NCBI RefSeq assembly: GCF_019396325.1
Contig: NZ_JAHKRO010000079.1
Location: 1 to 45,602, forward strand
Direction: 5' to 3'
Length of the DNA: 45,602 bases
Source: Nonomuraea ceibae
GTDB lineage: Bacteria; Actinomycetota; Actinomycetes; Streptosporangiales; Streptosporangiaceae
Made by a program: the position numbers and the translations under genes. Position 1 is the stretch's first letter, and every line of letters begins with the position of its first letter. The notes beneath the pieces are model-generated. The model was not told the DNA's origin. It saw only the letters and a list, made by a program, of their open reading frames with translations, and searched no databases. Positions 15,967-26,003 of this stretch are shown here, one piece after another.

Positions 15967-16008
15967 CGCACCCGCCTCCGCGCCTGGCCGCCGCTCAGGC
16001 ACCCCGTG

Positions 16009-16023
16009 TATACCCTCGGTATA
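16009..16023. promoter_or_regulatory. operator TATACC-CTC-GGTATA before PadR operon
   Basis: A perfect 6-bp inverted repeat with a 3-base spacer, 12 bases before the PadR start. It also supplies AT-rich -10-like sequence, so binding here would block transcription. Probably the PadR autoregulatory site. Confidence 0.6.
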
Positions 16024-16035
16024 TATTGGGCTCCC

Positions 16036-16563
16036 ATGACCGTCCCCCTGGCCCTGCTCGGCCTCCTGGACCGCGAGCCCAGCTACGGCTACGACCTCAA
16101 GCGCGACTACGACACGTACTTCGCCAGGGGCAAGCCGCTGCCCTTCGGCCAGGTCTACTCGACGCTCAGCCGCCTGGCCAGGGACGGCAAGGTCACAGCC
16201 GGTCAGAGCGAGCCCGGCGACGGCCCCGACCGCAAGCGCTACTCCATCACCACGCTCGGCAAGCAGGAGGTGGACGCCTGGCTGGCCGAGCCGGTGGCGG
16301 CCGAGCCGTTCCTGCAGACGGTGCTGTTCACCAAGGTCGTGCTGGCGCTGATGCTGGGCCACGACGCGCAGCGCTTCCTCGACACCCAGCGCGCCACCCA
16401 CATGCGGCGCATGCGCGAGCTGTCGGAGATCAAACGCGGCGGCGCGCTCGTCGACGCCCTGCTGGCCGACCACGCGCTGTTCCACCTGGACGCCGACCTG
16501 CGCTGGATCGACGTGACCACGGCCCGGCTGGGGGCGCTGGCCGAGACGGTGCGCCGCGCATGA
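16036..16563 (+). CDS. PadR family transcriptional regulator
   Basis: 175 residues. PadR winged helix: LALLGLLDREPSYGYDLKRD, then PLPFGQVYSTLSRLARDGKV as recognition helix and GPDRKRYSITTLGKQEVDAW as wing. The C-terminal helices (Vir_C-type dimerization region) follow. ATG 16036 is the first Met after the operator; no ribosome binding site is seen, and the short distance to the -10-like sequence allows a leaderless transcript. The stop overlaps the ABC ATPase start (ATGA), so regulator and transporter form one operon, the usual layout for a PadR that senses the transporter's substrate. Confidence 0.92.
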   Translation: MTVPLALLGLLDREPSYGYDLKRDYDTYFARGKPLPFGQVYSTLSRLARDGKVTAGQSEPGDGPDRKRYSITTLGKQEVDAWLAEPVAAEPFLQTVLFTKVVLALMLGHDAQRFLDTQRATHMRRMRELSEIKRGGALVDALLADHALFHLDADLRWIDVTTARLGALAETVRRA

Positions 16564-17270
16564 CCGTCGACGGCCTCCCCGTGCCCGGCCCGCTGCTGGA
16601 GGCCCGCGCGATCGACCGCTCCTACGGCCGCACGCAGGCGCTGCGCGAGGCCAGCCTGTCCGTGACGCCGGGGGAGATCCTGGCGATCATGGGCCCGAGC
16701 GGATCCGGCAAGTCCACGCTGCTGCACTGCCTGGCCGGCATCTTCACCCCCGACGCCGGCGAGGTCTGGTTCGACGGGCGGCGGCTCGACACGCTGAGCG
16801 ACGCCCGGCGCTCGGAGCTGCGCCGCACCGCGTTCGGCTTCGTGTTCCAGTTCGGCGAGCTCGTGCCGGAGCTCACCGTGGCCGACAACGTCGCCCTGCC
16901 GCTGCTGCTCGGCAGAGCCGGGCGCAAGGAGGCGTACCGGCGGGCGGCCGGCTGGCTCCAGCGGCTGGAGCTGGACACCCTGAGCGGGCGGCGCACCGGC
17001 GAGCTGTCCGGCGGGCAGGCGCAGCGGGCGGCCATCGCGCGGGCGCTGGTGACGCGCCCCAAGGTGGTCTTCGCCGACGAGCCCACCGGCGCGCTCGACT
17101 CGCTCACCGGCGAGCGGGTCATGGACCTGCTCGTCGGCCTGGCCCGCGAGGAGGGCACGACCGTGGTCGTGGTGACCCATGACGCCCGCGTCGCCGCCTG
17201 CGCCGACCGGGAGGTCATGGTGCGCGACGGCAGGGTGACCGATCCGTACGTCGGCGGGGCCGTCCGATGA
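16560..17270 (+). CDS. ABC transporter ATP-binding protein (MacB/LolD-like)
   Basis: 236 residues, a single ATPase domain. Walker A GPSGSGKST (about residue 43), Q-loop FGFVFQFGELVPELT, signature LSGGQAQRAAIARAL, Walker B VVFADEPTGALDS and the switch His in VVVVTHDARVA are all intact. The sequence is of the MacB/LolD/FtsE group, which work with FtsX-like permeases. It is coupled by ATGA overlaps to the PadR gene before and the permease gene after. Confidence 0.94.
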   Translation: MTVDGLPVPGPLLEARAIDRSYGRTQALREASLSVTPGEILAIMGPSGSGKSTLLHCLAGIFTPDAGEVWFDGRRLDTLSDARRSELRRTAFGFVFQFGELVPELTVADNVALPLLLGRAGRKEAYRRAAGWLQRLELDTLSGRRTGELSGGQAQRAAIARALVTRPKVVFADEPTGALDSLTGERVMDLLVGLAREEGTTVVVVTHDARVAACADREVMVRDGRVTDPYVGGAVR

Positions 17271-19528
17271 CGCTCCGGCTCGGCCTGCGGCTGTCGCTGC
17301 GCGGCGGCCGGGAGGCGGCCGGCCGGCTGGTCCTCGTCGCGGCCTCGGTCGCGCTGGGGGTGGCGGTGCTGCTGTCCACGCTGGCGCTGTTCAACGCCTT
17401 CCGGGCCACCGCGGCCCGCCCGTGCTGGGAGTGCACGACCGGCTCCGCGCCGGGCGCCACCCCGGGCGCGGTGCTGTGGAACCACCGCCAGGACTCGTAC
17501 GCGGGCCGCCCGATCGTCCGCCTCGACGTCGCCGTCCCCGCCACGCGGGCGGCCCTGCCCGGCATCCCGGGCATCCCGGAGCTGCCCGGAGCCGGCCGCC
17601 ACTACGTCTCGCCCGCGCTGGCCGGGCTGATGGCCGCCGTGCCGCGCGACCAGCTCGCCGACCGCGTCCCCGGCACCCGCGCCGGCCTCATCGGCAGGGC
17701 GGCCCTGTCCGGCCCCGACGACCTGGTCGTCATCGCCGGCCGGAGCGCCGCGGAGCTGACCGCGATGGCCGGCACCGTGGCCGTCGGCGAGGTCGCCACC
17801 GCGCCGCGCGCCGACGACACCACCGCCCTGTACGAGCACGGGTTCGGCATCGCCGCCGTCGGCCTGGTCTTCCCGCTGCTCGTCCTCGTCGGCACCGCCA
17901 CCCGCCTGGCCGCCGCCCGCCGGGAGGCGCGGTTCGCGGCGATCCGCCTGGCCGGCGCCACCGCGCGGCAGGTCAACGCGATCGCGTCGGTGGACGCGGC
18001 GCTCGGCGCGGCCCTGGGCGCGCTCGCCGGGATCGCCGTCTTCCAGGCGATCCGTCCCGTCCTGGCCGAGGTGGCCATCACCGGGTCCCGGTTCTTCCCC
18101 GACGTGGTCGCGCCCACCGCGCTCCAGTACGCCGCCGTGGCCGCGGGCGTCCCGCTCGCCGCGGCCGGAGCCGCCCTGTGGTCGCTGCGCCGGGTGCGGA
18201 TCACCCCGCTCGGCGCGGCGCGCACGGCGCGGGGCTCCGCTCCCGGCTGGTGGCGGGTGCTCCCGCTCCTGGCGGGCCTGGCCCTGTTCGCCGGCCCGGC
18301 GATCGCGCCGGGGAAGGAGCCCGACGCGGTGCTCGTCGACACCGGCCTGGTGCTGATCATGGCCGGGCTCGTGCTGGCCGGGCCCTGGCTGACGATGCTG
18401 ACCGCGCGGCTGGCCGCCCGCGTCACCTCCGGCCCGGCGACGCTGCTGGCCGCGCAGCGGCTGGCGGCCGACCCCAAAGGCGCCTTCCGGTCGGCGAACG
18501 GCATCGTGCTCGCGGTCTTCATCGGCACGGCCGTCGCCGGCATCGTCCCCGCCGTCGTCTCCGGCCAGCAGGCCGCGGGCGGCGGCACGCTGAACGCGGT
18601 CCTGCGGGCCTCCTTCGGCGACGACCGGCCCCTCCCGCCCGCCGCCGAGGCCGGCCTGCTGGCCCGGTTGCGCGCCCAGCCCGGTGTCACCGTGCTGCCG
18701 ATCCACCACCGGCCCGACGCGCCGCCCCTGCCCATGCGGCCTCCGCCGTGCGACCCGGGCCCCGGCTGCCGCCCCGGCTTCCTGCTGCGCCACGTGGTCG
18801 CGTGCGACGACCTGGCCGCCTTCCCGGCGCTCGGCCGGTGCGCCCCGGGCCCCCGCGCCGTGGCGGCCGACCTCAACCGGCTGCTGACCAGCGACAACAT
18901 GCTCTCCGTCGACCGCAACCTGCCGGTCGTCGACGCGGCCAACCCGGCCGCGCCCGGCGACCCGGGCGCCCGGGCCGGACTGCCGCTGGCCGCGGTGCTG
19001 GTCCACACGGACGACCCGGCCGTACGCGAACGCGTCCGCACGCTGCTCGGCCCGTACCTCGCCCGCACCGGCAGCACCGAGACGCCGCAGACGTTCGCCG
19101 AGGTCGCCCAGGCCCGCGAGGTGCTGCTGGACCGGGTCGAGGACGCCGCGCTGGCCATCGTCGCGCTGACCCTGCTGGTGGCGGGCTGCGGCCTGCTGGT
19201 CTCGGTCGCCGGCGGCGTCGTGGAGCGCAAGCGGCCGTTCACGCAGCTGCGGCTGTGCGGCACGCCGACGCGGACGCTGTCGAGCGTGGTGCTGCTGGAG
19301 ACGGCGGCCCCCGTGGTGCTGGCCGCCCTGGTGGCGGCGGTCGCGGGGGTGGGCGTGGCCGGCCCGGTGATCGGCCGGCTGGCCATCAAGAGCGCCCCGG
19401 CGGCGCTGCCGGGCCCCGCCTACTTCCTGACCGTCGGCGGCGGCCTGGTCGTCGCGCTGCTCGTGACCCTTGCCGGGCTGCCGCTGCTCAAGCGCGTGAC
19501 CGCGCCCGGCGGCGCCCGCTTCGAGTAG
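17267..19528 (+). CDS. FtsX-like ABC transporter permease
   Basis: 753 residues. Membrane segment at 20-45, large external domain with CWEC (about residue 53-56), an FtsX domain around residues 195-320 (GIAAVGLVFPLLVLVGTATR, REARFAAIRLAGATARQVNA), two central segments, a second external domain rich in Cys and Pro (PPPCDPGPGCRP), and a second FtsX domain at the end (RKRPFTQLRLCGTPTRTLSS). This duplicated layout is usual for actinobacterial MacB-like permeases that move peptides, antibiotics or lipoproteins away from the membrane rather than across it. It starts 4 bases inside the ATPase gene. Confidence 0.9.
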   Translation: MTLRLGLRLSLRGGREAAGRLVLVAASVALGVAVLLSTLALFNAFRATAARPCWECTTGSAPGATPGAVLWNHRQDSYAGRPIVRLDVAVPATRAALPGIPGIPELPGAGRHYVSPALAGLMAAVPRDQLADRVPGTRAGLIGRAALSGPDDLVVIAGRSAAELTAMAGTVAVGEVATAPRADDTTALYEHGFGIAAVGLVFPLLVLVGTATRLAAARREARFAAIRLAGATARQVNAIASVDAALGAALGALAGIAVFQAIRPVLAEVAITGSRFFPDVVAPTALQYAAVAAGVPLAAAGAALWSLRRVRITPLGAARTARGSAPGWWRVLPLLAGLALFAGPAIAPGKEPDAVLVDTGLVLIMAGLVLAGPWLTMLTARLAARVTSGPATLLAAQRLAADPKGAFRSANGIVLAVFIGTAVAGIVPAVVSGQQAAGGGTLNAVLRASFGDDRPLPPAAEAGLLARLRAQPGVTVLPIHHRPDAPPLPMRPPPCDPGPGCRPGFLLRHVVACDDLAAFPALGRCAPGPRAVAADLNRLLTSDNMLSVDRNLPVVDAANPAAPGDPGARAGLPLAAVLVHTDDPAVRERVRTLLGPYLARTGSTETPQTFAEVAQAREVLLDRVEDAALAIVALTLLVAGCGLLVSVAGGVVERKRPFTQLRLCGTPTRTLSSVVLLETAAPVVLAALVAAVAGVGVAGPVIGRLAIKSAPAALPGPAYFLTVGGGLVVALLVTLAGLPLLKRVTAPGGARFE

Positions 19529-19647
19529 GACCGCCGGCGAACCCGGGCCCGGTCCGGCGACCGGCGGTGCCGACCGGCCGATCTTCGCCTATGCTCACAG
19601 TGACCCTTCGATCACCATGAGTGTCACTCGTGCGGCAGGAGCTCGGC

Positions 19648-19806
19648 ATGACGGTCAGTCCGGCGCAGTCCCCGGCGACGAGAGCCGGGCGCCGTGACCG
19701 GGTCGTGCTCTGGCTCGGCGTCGCCTTCATTCGACCTCGGCTCTTAGCGGACGCCTCGCCGGGCGCGGCCGGCGCACATGACCGACGCCCCCGAGGAGAG
19801 TCATGA
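19648..19806 (+). CDS. candidate 52-aa ORF coupled to the P450 gene, contains a TTA codon
   Basis: ATG 19648 has GGAG 6 bases before it, and the TGA overlaps the P450 ATG (ATGA). The peptide reads MTVSPAQSPATRAGRRDRVV then LWLGVAF and a Pro/Arg-rich tail. The first half has the GC3 pattern of a gene, the second half does not, and it contains a rare TTA Leu codon (19744-19746), which in actinomycetes makes translation depend on the bldA tRNA. It may be a leader peptide, a decayed gene or chance. I recognise no family. Confidence 0.35.
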   Translation: MTVSPAQSPATRAGRRDRVVLWLGVAFIRPRLLADASPGAAGAHDRRPRGES

Positions 19807-21071
19807 CCCGATACGCGCCGATGCTGATTCCGGCCTGGCTCGCCCTGGGTGACCCCGCCGTGACCCGGGCCTTCGACCGGGCCGGCGACATGATCACCAG
19901 CTGGGCGCCGGGCGTCGGGCGGCTGGTGGTGATCCGCGACCCGGTCCTGGTCCGGCAGGTGATGCGCGCCCCGGGCGAGGACGTCGACGCCGTGTCGGCC
20001 AACCGGCTGCAGGAGCCGGTGGTCGGCCGCCTCGGCCTGGCCGTGCTCGACGGCGACGAGCACCGCAGCATCCGCGCGATCATGCTGCCCGCGCTGAAGG
20101 GCCGGATCCTGCACGACCTGCGCGACGTCGCCGCCCGCATCGCGCTGCGCACCGTCGAGACGTGCCCGGCGGGCACGCCGTTCCGGCTGCTGCCGCGCCT
20201 GCGGCCGGCCATGCTCCACGCCATCCTGCACACCACGGTCGGGGACGACCCGCTCCTGCTGCGCCGGTGGGGCACCCCGCTGCGCCGCCTGCTCAACCTG
20301 GCCGACTCCTACGAGATGAACGTGCGGTACGCGCTGCGTGACGTGGGCGGCCTCGCGCTGTGGCAGTCGTACCGGCGGCTGGGCCGCGAGTGCGACCGGC
20401 TCATCCACGCCGAGGTCGATCACCGGCTGCGGCGCGGCGAGGACCACGACGACGTGCTCGGCCTGCTGATGCGGGCCCGCGACGAGCGCGGCGCCCGGCT
20501 CACCCAGCAGGCGCTGCGCGACGAGCTGATGAGCGTCATCAGCGCCGCGCGCACCTCCACCGCCACCGGCATCGCCTGGGCGTTCGAACGGCTCGCCCGG
20601 CATCCGGAGGCGCTGCGCCGCCTGACGGCGGAGGCCGACGCGGGCGAGGGCGCGTACGCCGACGCCGTCACCTACGAGACCCTGCGCGTGCGGCCGCCGG
20701 TCGCCTTCATCGGCCGCCGCACCGTGCGCGCCTACCGGCTGGGCGGGCGCGTCCTGCCGCCCGGCACGCTGATCGCCGTGCACCTCAAGAGCCTGCACCA
20801 CGACCCCGGCCTCTACCCGGACCCGGAGGAGTTCCGTCCCGGACGCTGGTTCGACGGCCGGCCGGGCGGCTACGGCTGGATGCCGTTCGGCGGCGGCGCC
20901 CACACCTGCGTCGGCGACCGCCTGGCCTTGCTGCACATCAGGACGTTCCTGCACGTGTTCGCCAGGCACGTGACGATCTCGCCCGCCGATCCGCGGGACG
21001 AGCCGGTCAGGTGGCGGGCCGTCTCCAACGTCCCGGGCCGCCAGTGCCGGCTCGTCCTTCACCCGCGCTGA
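19803..21071 (+). CDS. cytochrome P450
   Basis: 422 residues. The heme-binding loop FGGGAHTCVGDRLA places the ligand Cys at about 369; the K-helix ExxR is YETLR, and the meander has FRPGRWF. The I-helix, usually A-G-x-D/E-T-T, reads SAARTSTATG: the acidic residue and the usual Thr are replaced, as in some P450s with unusual oxygen activation or no monooxygenase activity. GAGGAG lies just before ATG 19803. No ferredoxin or reductase gene is nearby. The closest neighbours are transport genes, so the substrate is open. Confidence 0.93.
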   Translation: MTRYAPMLIPAWLALGDPAVTRAFDRAGDMITSWAPGVGRLVVIRDPVLVRQVMRAPGEDVDAVSANRLQEPVVGRLGLAVLDGDEHRSIRAIMLPALKGRILHDLRDVAARIALRTVETCPAGTPFRLLPRLRPAMLHAILHTTVGDDPLLLRRWGTPLRRLLNLADSYEMNVRYALRDVGGLALWQSYRRLGRECDRLIHAEVDHRLRRGEDHDDVLGLLMRARDERGARLTQQALRDELMSVISAARTSTATGIAWAFERLARHPEALRRLTAEADAGEGAYADAVTYETLRVRPPVAFIGRRTVRAYRLGGRVLPPGTLIAVHLKSLHHDPGLYPDPEEFRPGRWFDGRPGGYGWMPFGGGAHTCVGDRLALLHIRTFLHVFARHVTISPADPRDEPVRWRAVSNVPGRQCRLVLHPR

Positions 21072-21073
21072 GC

Positions 21074-21087
21074 CCGGCCTGCGCCGG
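21074..21087. terminator. short hairpin between convergent P450 and ABC genes
   Basis: CCGGC-CTGC-GCCGG lies in the 20-base gap between the P450 stop and the ABC exporter stop. Small but well placed for both strands. Confidence 0.4.
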
Positions 21088-21091
21088 AACC

Positions 21092-23040
21092 TCACTCCAC
21101 CTCGGTCACCGGCTCGGCGAACTGCGCCGAGTAGAGCGCGGCATAGGCCCCGCCGGCGGCCAGCAGCGACTCGTGGGTGCCCTGCTCCACGATCCGCCCG
21201 TTCTCCATGACGAGAATCAGGCTGGCGTCGCGGATCGTCGACAGCCGGTGCGCGATCACGAAACTCGTCCGCCCTTCGCGCAGGGAGCCCATGGCCCGCT
21301 GGATGAGCACCTCCGTCCGGGTGTCGACGGAGCTGGTCGCCTCGTCCAGGATGAGGATCGCCGGCTCCGACAGGAACGCCCGCGCGATGGTGATCAGCTG
21401 TTTCTCGCCCGCGCTGACCGTCGCGCCCTCCTCGTCGAGGACCGTGTCGTACCCGTCGGGCAGCGTGTGCGCGATCCGGTCCACGTGCGCGGCCTCGGCG
21501 GCGGCCTCGACGCGCTCGCGGGTGGCGCCCTCGGCGCCGTAGGCGATGTTCTCCGCGATCGTGCCGCCGAACAGCCAGGCGTCCTGGAGCACCATGCCCA
21601 TCGCGCCGCGCAGCTCCTCCCGCGACATCGCCGCGATGTCGACGCCGTCGAGCGTGATGCGGCCGCCGGTCACGTCGTAGAAGCGCATGAGGAGGTTGAC
21701 CAGCGTCGTCTTGCCCGCCCCGGTCGGGCCGACGATGGCCACGGTCTGGCCGGGCTCCACGGTGAGCGACAGGTTCTCGATCAGCGGCCGGTCCGGCGCG
21801 TACCGGAAGGACACGTTCTCGAACGCCACGCGCCCCCTGATCCGCGCCGGCCGGGCCGGGACCGCCGGTTCGGGCGACTGCTCGGGGGCCTCCAGCAGCT
21901 CGAAGACCCGCTCGGCCGAGGCGGCGCCCGACTGGACGATGCCCGCCATGCCCGCGACCTGGGTCAGCGGCTGGCTGAACTGCCGCGAGTACTGCACGAA
22001 CGCCTGCACGTCGCCGAGCGAGATCGAGCCCGACGCCACCTTGAGCCCGCCGACGACGGCCACCAGCACGTAGTTGAGGTTGCCGATGAACATCATCGCC
22101 GGCTGGATGAGCCCGGAGATGAACTGGGCGCGGAAGCTGGAGGCGAACAGCGCCTCGTTGTGCTCGGTGAACGTCTCGGCCGCCTCGCGCTGCCTGCCGA
22201 ACACCCTGACCAGCGTGTGCCCGCCGTACATCTCCTCGATGTGGCCGTTGAGCCGGCCGGTCGACGACCACTGCTTGACGAACTGCGGCTGCGAGCGCTT
22301 GCCCACGACGGCGGTGACGTAGATCGACACCGGCACGGTGACCAGCGCGATGAGCGCCAGGAGCGGCGAGATCCAGAACATCATCGCCAGCACGCCCACC
22401 ACCGTCAGCAGCGACGAGATGAGCTGGCTCAGCGTCTGCTGCAGCGACTGGGCGATGTTGTCGGTGTCGTTGGTGGCGCGGCTGAGGATCTCGCCGCGCG
22501 GCTGGCCGTCGAAGTAGCTCAGCGGCAGCCGCCCCAGCTTGGCCTCGATCCGCTCGCGCAGCCGGTACGCCGAGCGCTGCACGACGTTCGTGGTGAGCCG
22601 GAACTGCGCGATGCCGAGCAGCGCCGCCACCAGGTAGATGGCCAGGACCCAGGCGAGCACCCCGGCCAGCGCGGCGAAGTCGATGCCCTGCCCCGGCACG
22701 ACGCTCATCGAGGCGACCATGTCGGCGTACGTGCCCTGCCCCTGGGCGCGCAGCCCGGCCACGGCCTGCTCCTTGGTGAGCCCGGCGGGCAGCTGGGACC
22801 CCACGATCCCGGCGAAGATCAGGTCGGTGGCGTGGCCGAGGATCTTGGGCCCGATCACGGTCAGCGCGACCCCGGCGGCGCCGAGGGCCAGCACCACGAC
22901 CAGCATCGGGCGTTCGGGGCGCAGCAGCCGCATCAGGTGGCGCAGGGTGCCCTTGAAGTCGCCGGGCTTCTCGGCGGGGCCGGACATCATCCGGCCGGGC
23001 CCGAAGCCGGGCTGCGGCCGGCGCGCGGGCGTCTGCGTGG

Positions 23041-23044
<4 letters not shown>
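21092..23044 (-). CDS. ABC exporter half-transporter with canonical ATPase (heterodimer subunit 2)
   Basis: 650 residues: a Pro-rich N-terminal tail, six membrane segments (about 45-365, with an extra external insert around residues 80-125) and a C-terminal ATPase. Walker A GPTGAGKTT, signature replaced by SAGEKQLITIARA, Walker B with catalytic Glu ILILDEATSSVDT and switch His in FVIAHRLSTIRDA. It pairs with the preceding gene, whose stop overlaps this ATG by 4 bases. In such heterodimers one site hydrolyses ATP using this Walker B Glu. The open frame extends upstream antisense-like, but ATG 23044 is the only start that fits. Type IV exporters of this kind move drugs or lipids out. Confidence 0.93.
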
Positions 23045-24776
<1,732 letters not shown>

Positions 24777-24777
<1 letters not shown>

Positions 24778-25406
24778 CAGGGAGCGCTTCCTGTGGAAGG
24801 GGCGGGGGAGTGGCGCACGAGGAGACCGTCGAGCAGCATGGAGACGATCTCGTCGTCGTCCACGTCGCCGATCTCCGCGCCGCCGTGCCCGAGGTCGGCG
24901 TGCGCGCTGACAGCGACCAGCGTGAACAGCAGGTGGGCGGTGGTCTCGGGGGACCGGCGCAGCAGGTGGCGGTCGGGTTCGACGAGGGCGGCGAGCGCGG
25001 CGGCCAGCCGGTCCCGGCCTTCCACCATCCGGTCGCGGAAGCACGCGTCGCCGTTCATCAGCTCGCGGGGCGCGGTGAGGAGGTTGGCGTTGGCCCGCAT
25101 CCCGGCTCTCAGGATCGCGACGGCCTCGCGCAGCCGCTCGCGCAGCCCGGCCGTGGTCGCGCCGACGGCCGCCAGCGCGTCGATCCCGGGCTGCGGGTCG
25201 AACGCGTTCATGAGCGCCGCGCGCAGCAGGGACGCCTTGTCGGGGAAGACGCCGAAGATCGTGCCTTCGGCCACTCCGGCGGCCTCGGCGATCTGGCGGG
25301 TGCTCACCGCGGTGCCGTGCTCGCGCAGCAGGGGGACGGTGGCGGCGATGAGCGCCGCCCGGCGGTCTTCCGGCGCCATGGCCGGCACTCTGCGCCTTTT
25401 GGACAT
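24777..25406 (-). CDS. TetR/AcrR regulator of the ABC exporter operon
   Basis: 209 residues. DNA-binding domain: RRAALIAATVPLLREHGTAV, STRQIAEAAGVAEGTIFGVF, PDKASLLRAAL. The C-terminal domain matches the TetR_C group often found with ABC exporters. ATG 25406 is preferred over GTG 25415 because AGGG lies 8 bases before it. The palindrome at 25421-25438 stands 15 bases upstream. Being first in the operon it makes an autoregulated efflux system. Confidence 0.92.
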
Positions 25407-25420
25407 GCCGGACACCCTAA

Positions 25421-25438
25421 TGAGCGAGCGCTCACTCG
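25421..25438. promoter_or_regulatory. palindromic operator before TetR/ABC operon
   Basis: TGAGCGAGC-GCTCACTCG, two 9-bp half-sites matching in 7 positions. The TGAGYGAGC half-site resembles operators described for several actinobacterial TetR regulators of efflux pumps. Confidence 0.6.
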
Positions 25439-25541
25439 TCCAACGGGTTTTCGGGGCGTCCGGTCTTCGGGGGGTCCGTGCGGGGAGAGGGCGGCCGCCC
25501 GGCCTCGTGGCGGGGCCGGACGGCCGTACGGGTCGGGGCCG

Positions 25542-25847
25542 TCAGAGCGGGCGCACGTCCAGGCCGTAGGAGACGCGGTCGATCCACCAGGGGCCGCAGC
25601 TCGCCGAGCTCCACTGCCCGGTGTTGGTCGTCACCCAGGCGCCGTCCCGGCGGCCGTTGACGCACTGGACGTAGGCGCGGAACTCGTAGGCGGGGCCGCT
25701 CGTCGCGCACCGGGCGGAGAACGAGTTCCCGCCCCAGCCGTATTCACAGTCGCCGGCCGCCGACGCCGGGCTCAGCAGGCCCGACCCGACGGTGACGGCT
25801 CCTGCCGCGAGCACGGTCGCGGCCAGGACGCGCAGGGTTCTGGTCAT
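25542..25847 (-). CDS. small secreted protein, 101 aa
   Basis: A signal peptide is clear: MTRTLRVLAATVLAAGAVTV, hydrophobic core, and a cleavage site at SPASA-AG (about residue 30). The mature part of about 70 residues has four Cys (GDCEYGW, ARCATS, VQCVNG, ASCGPW), suggesting two disulfides, and many aromatic residues. ATG 25847 has AAGGAGAG just upstream. I do not recognise a family. The perfect 21-bp palindrome 40 bases upstream suggests tight control. It could be an extracellular inhibitor, lectin-like or cell-wall protein, but there is no direct evidence. Confidence 0.8.
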   Translation of the reverse strand: MTRTLRVLAATVLAAGAVTVGSGLLSPASAAGDCEYGWGGNSFSARCATSGPAYEFRAYVQCVNGRRDGAWVTTNTGQWSSASCGPWWIDRVSYGLDVRPL

Positions 25848-25886
25848 ACCTCTCCTTGTGCTGGTGACGGTCGCCCCGAGTGAATT

Positions 25887-25907
25887 GCTTAGGAAACTTT
25901 CCTAAGC
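25887..25907. promoter_or_regulatory. perfect 21-bp palindrome (half-site GCTTAGGAAA)
   Basis: GCTTAGGAAA, a central C, then TTTCCTAAGC. It lies 40 bases before the secreted-protein start and 97 before pta on the other strand, so it may regulate either or both. Perfect symmetry of 10-bp arms in a genome this GC-rich is very unlikely by chance. Confidence 0.75.
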
Positions 25908-26003
25908 GAAAGATACGCGCCGACCAGGGCCCGTCAACCCCCCGCGCCACCCCTTTCCGACCCCTCTCCTGCCCCCTCTCCGGAGCCGACGACAATGGGG
26001 GAC

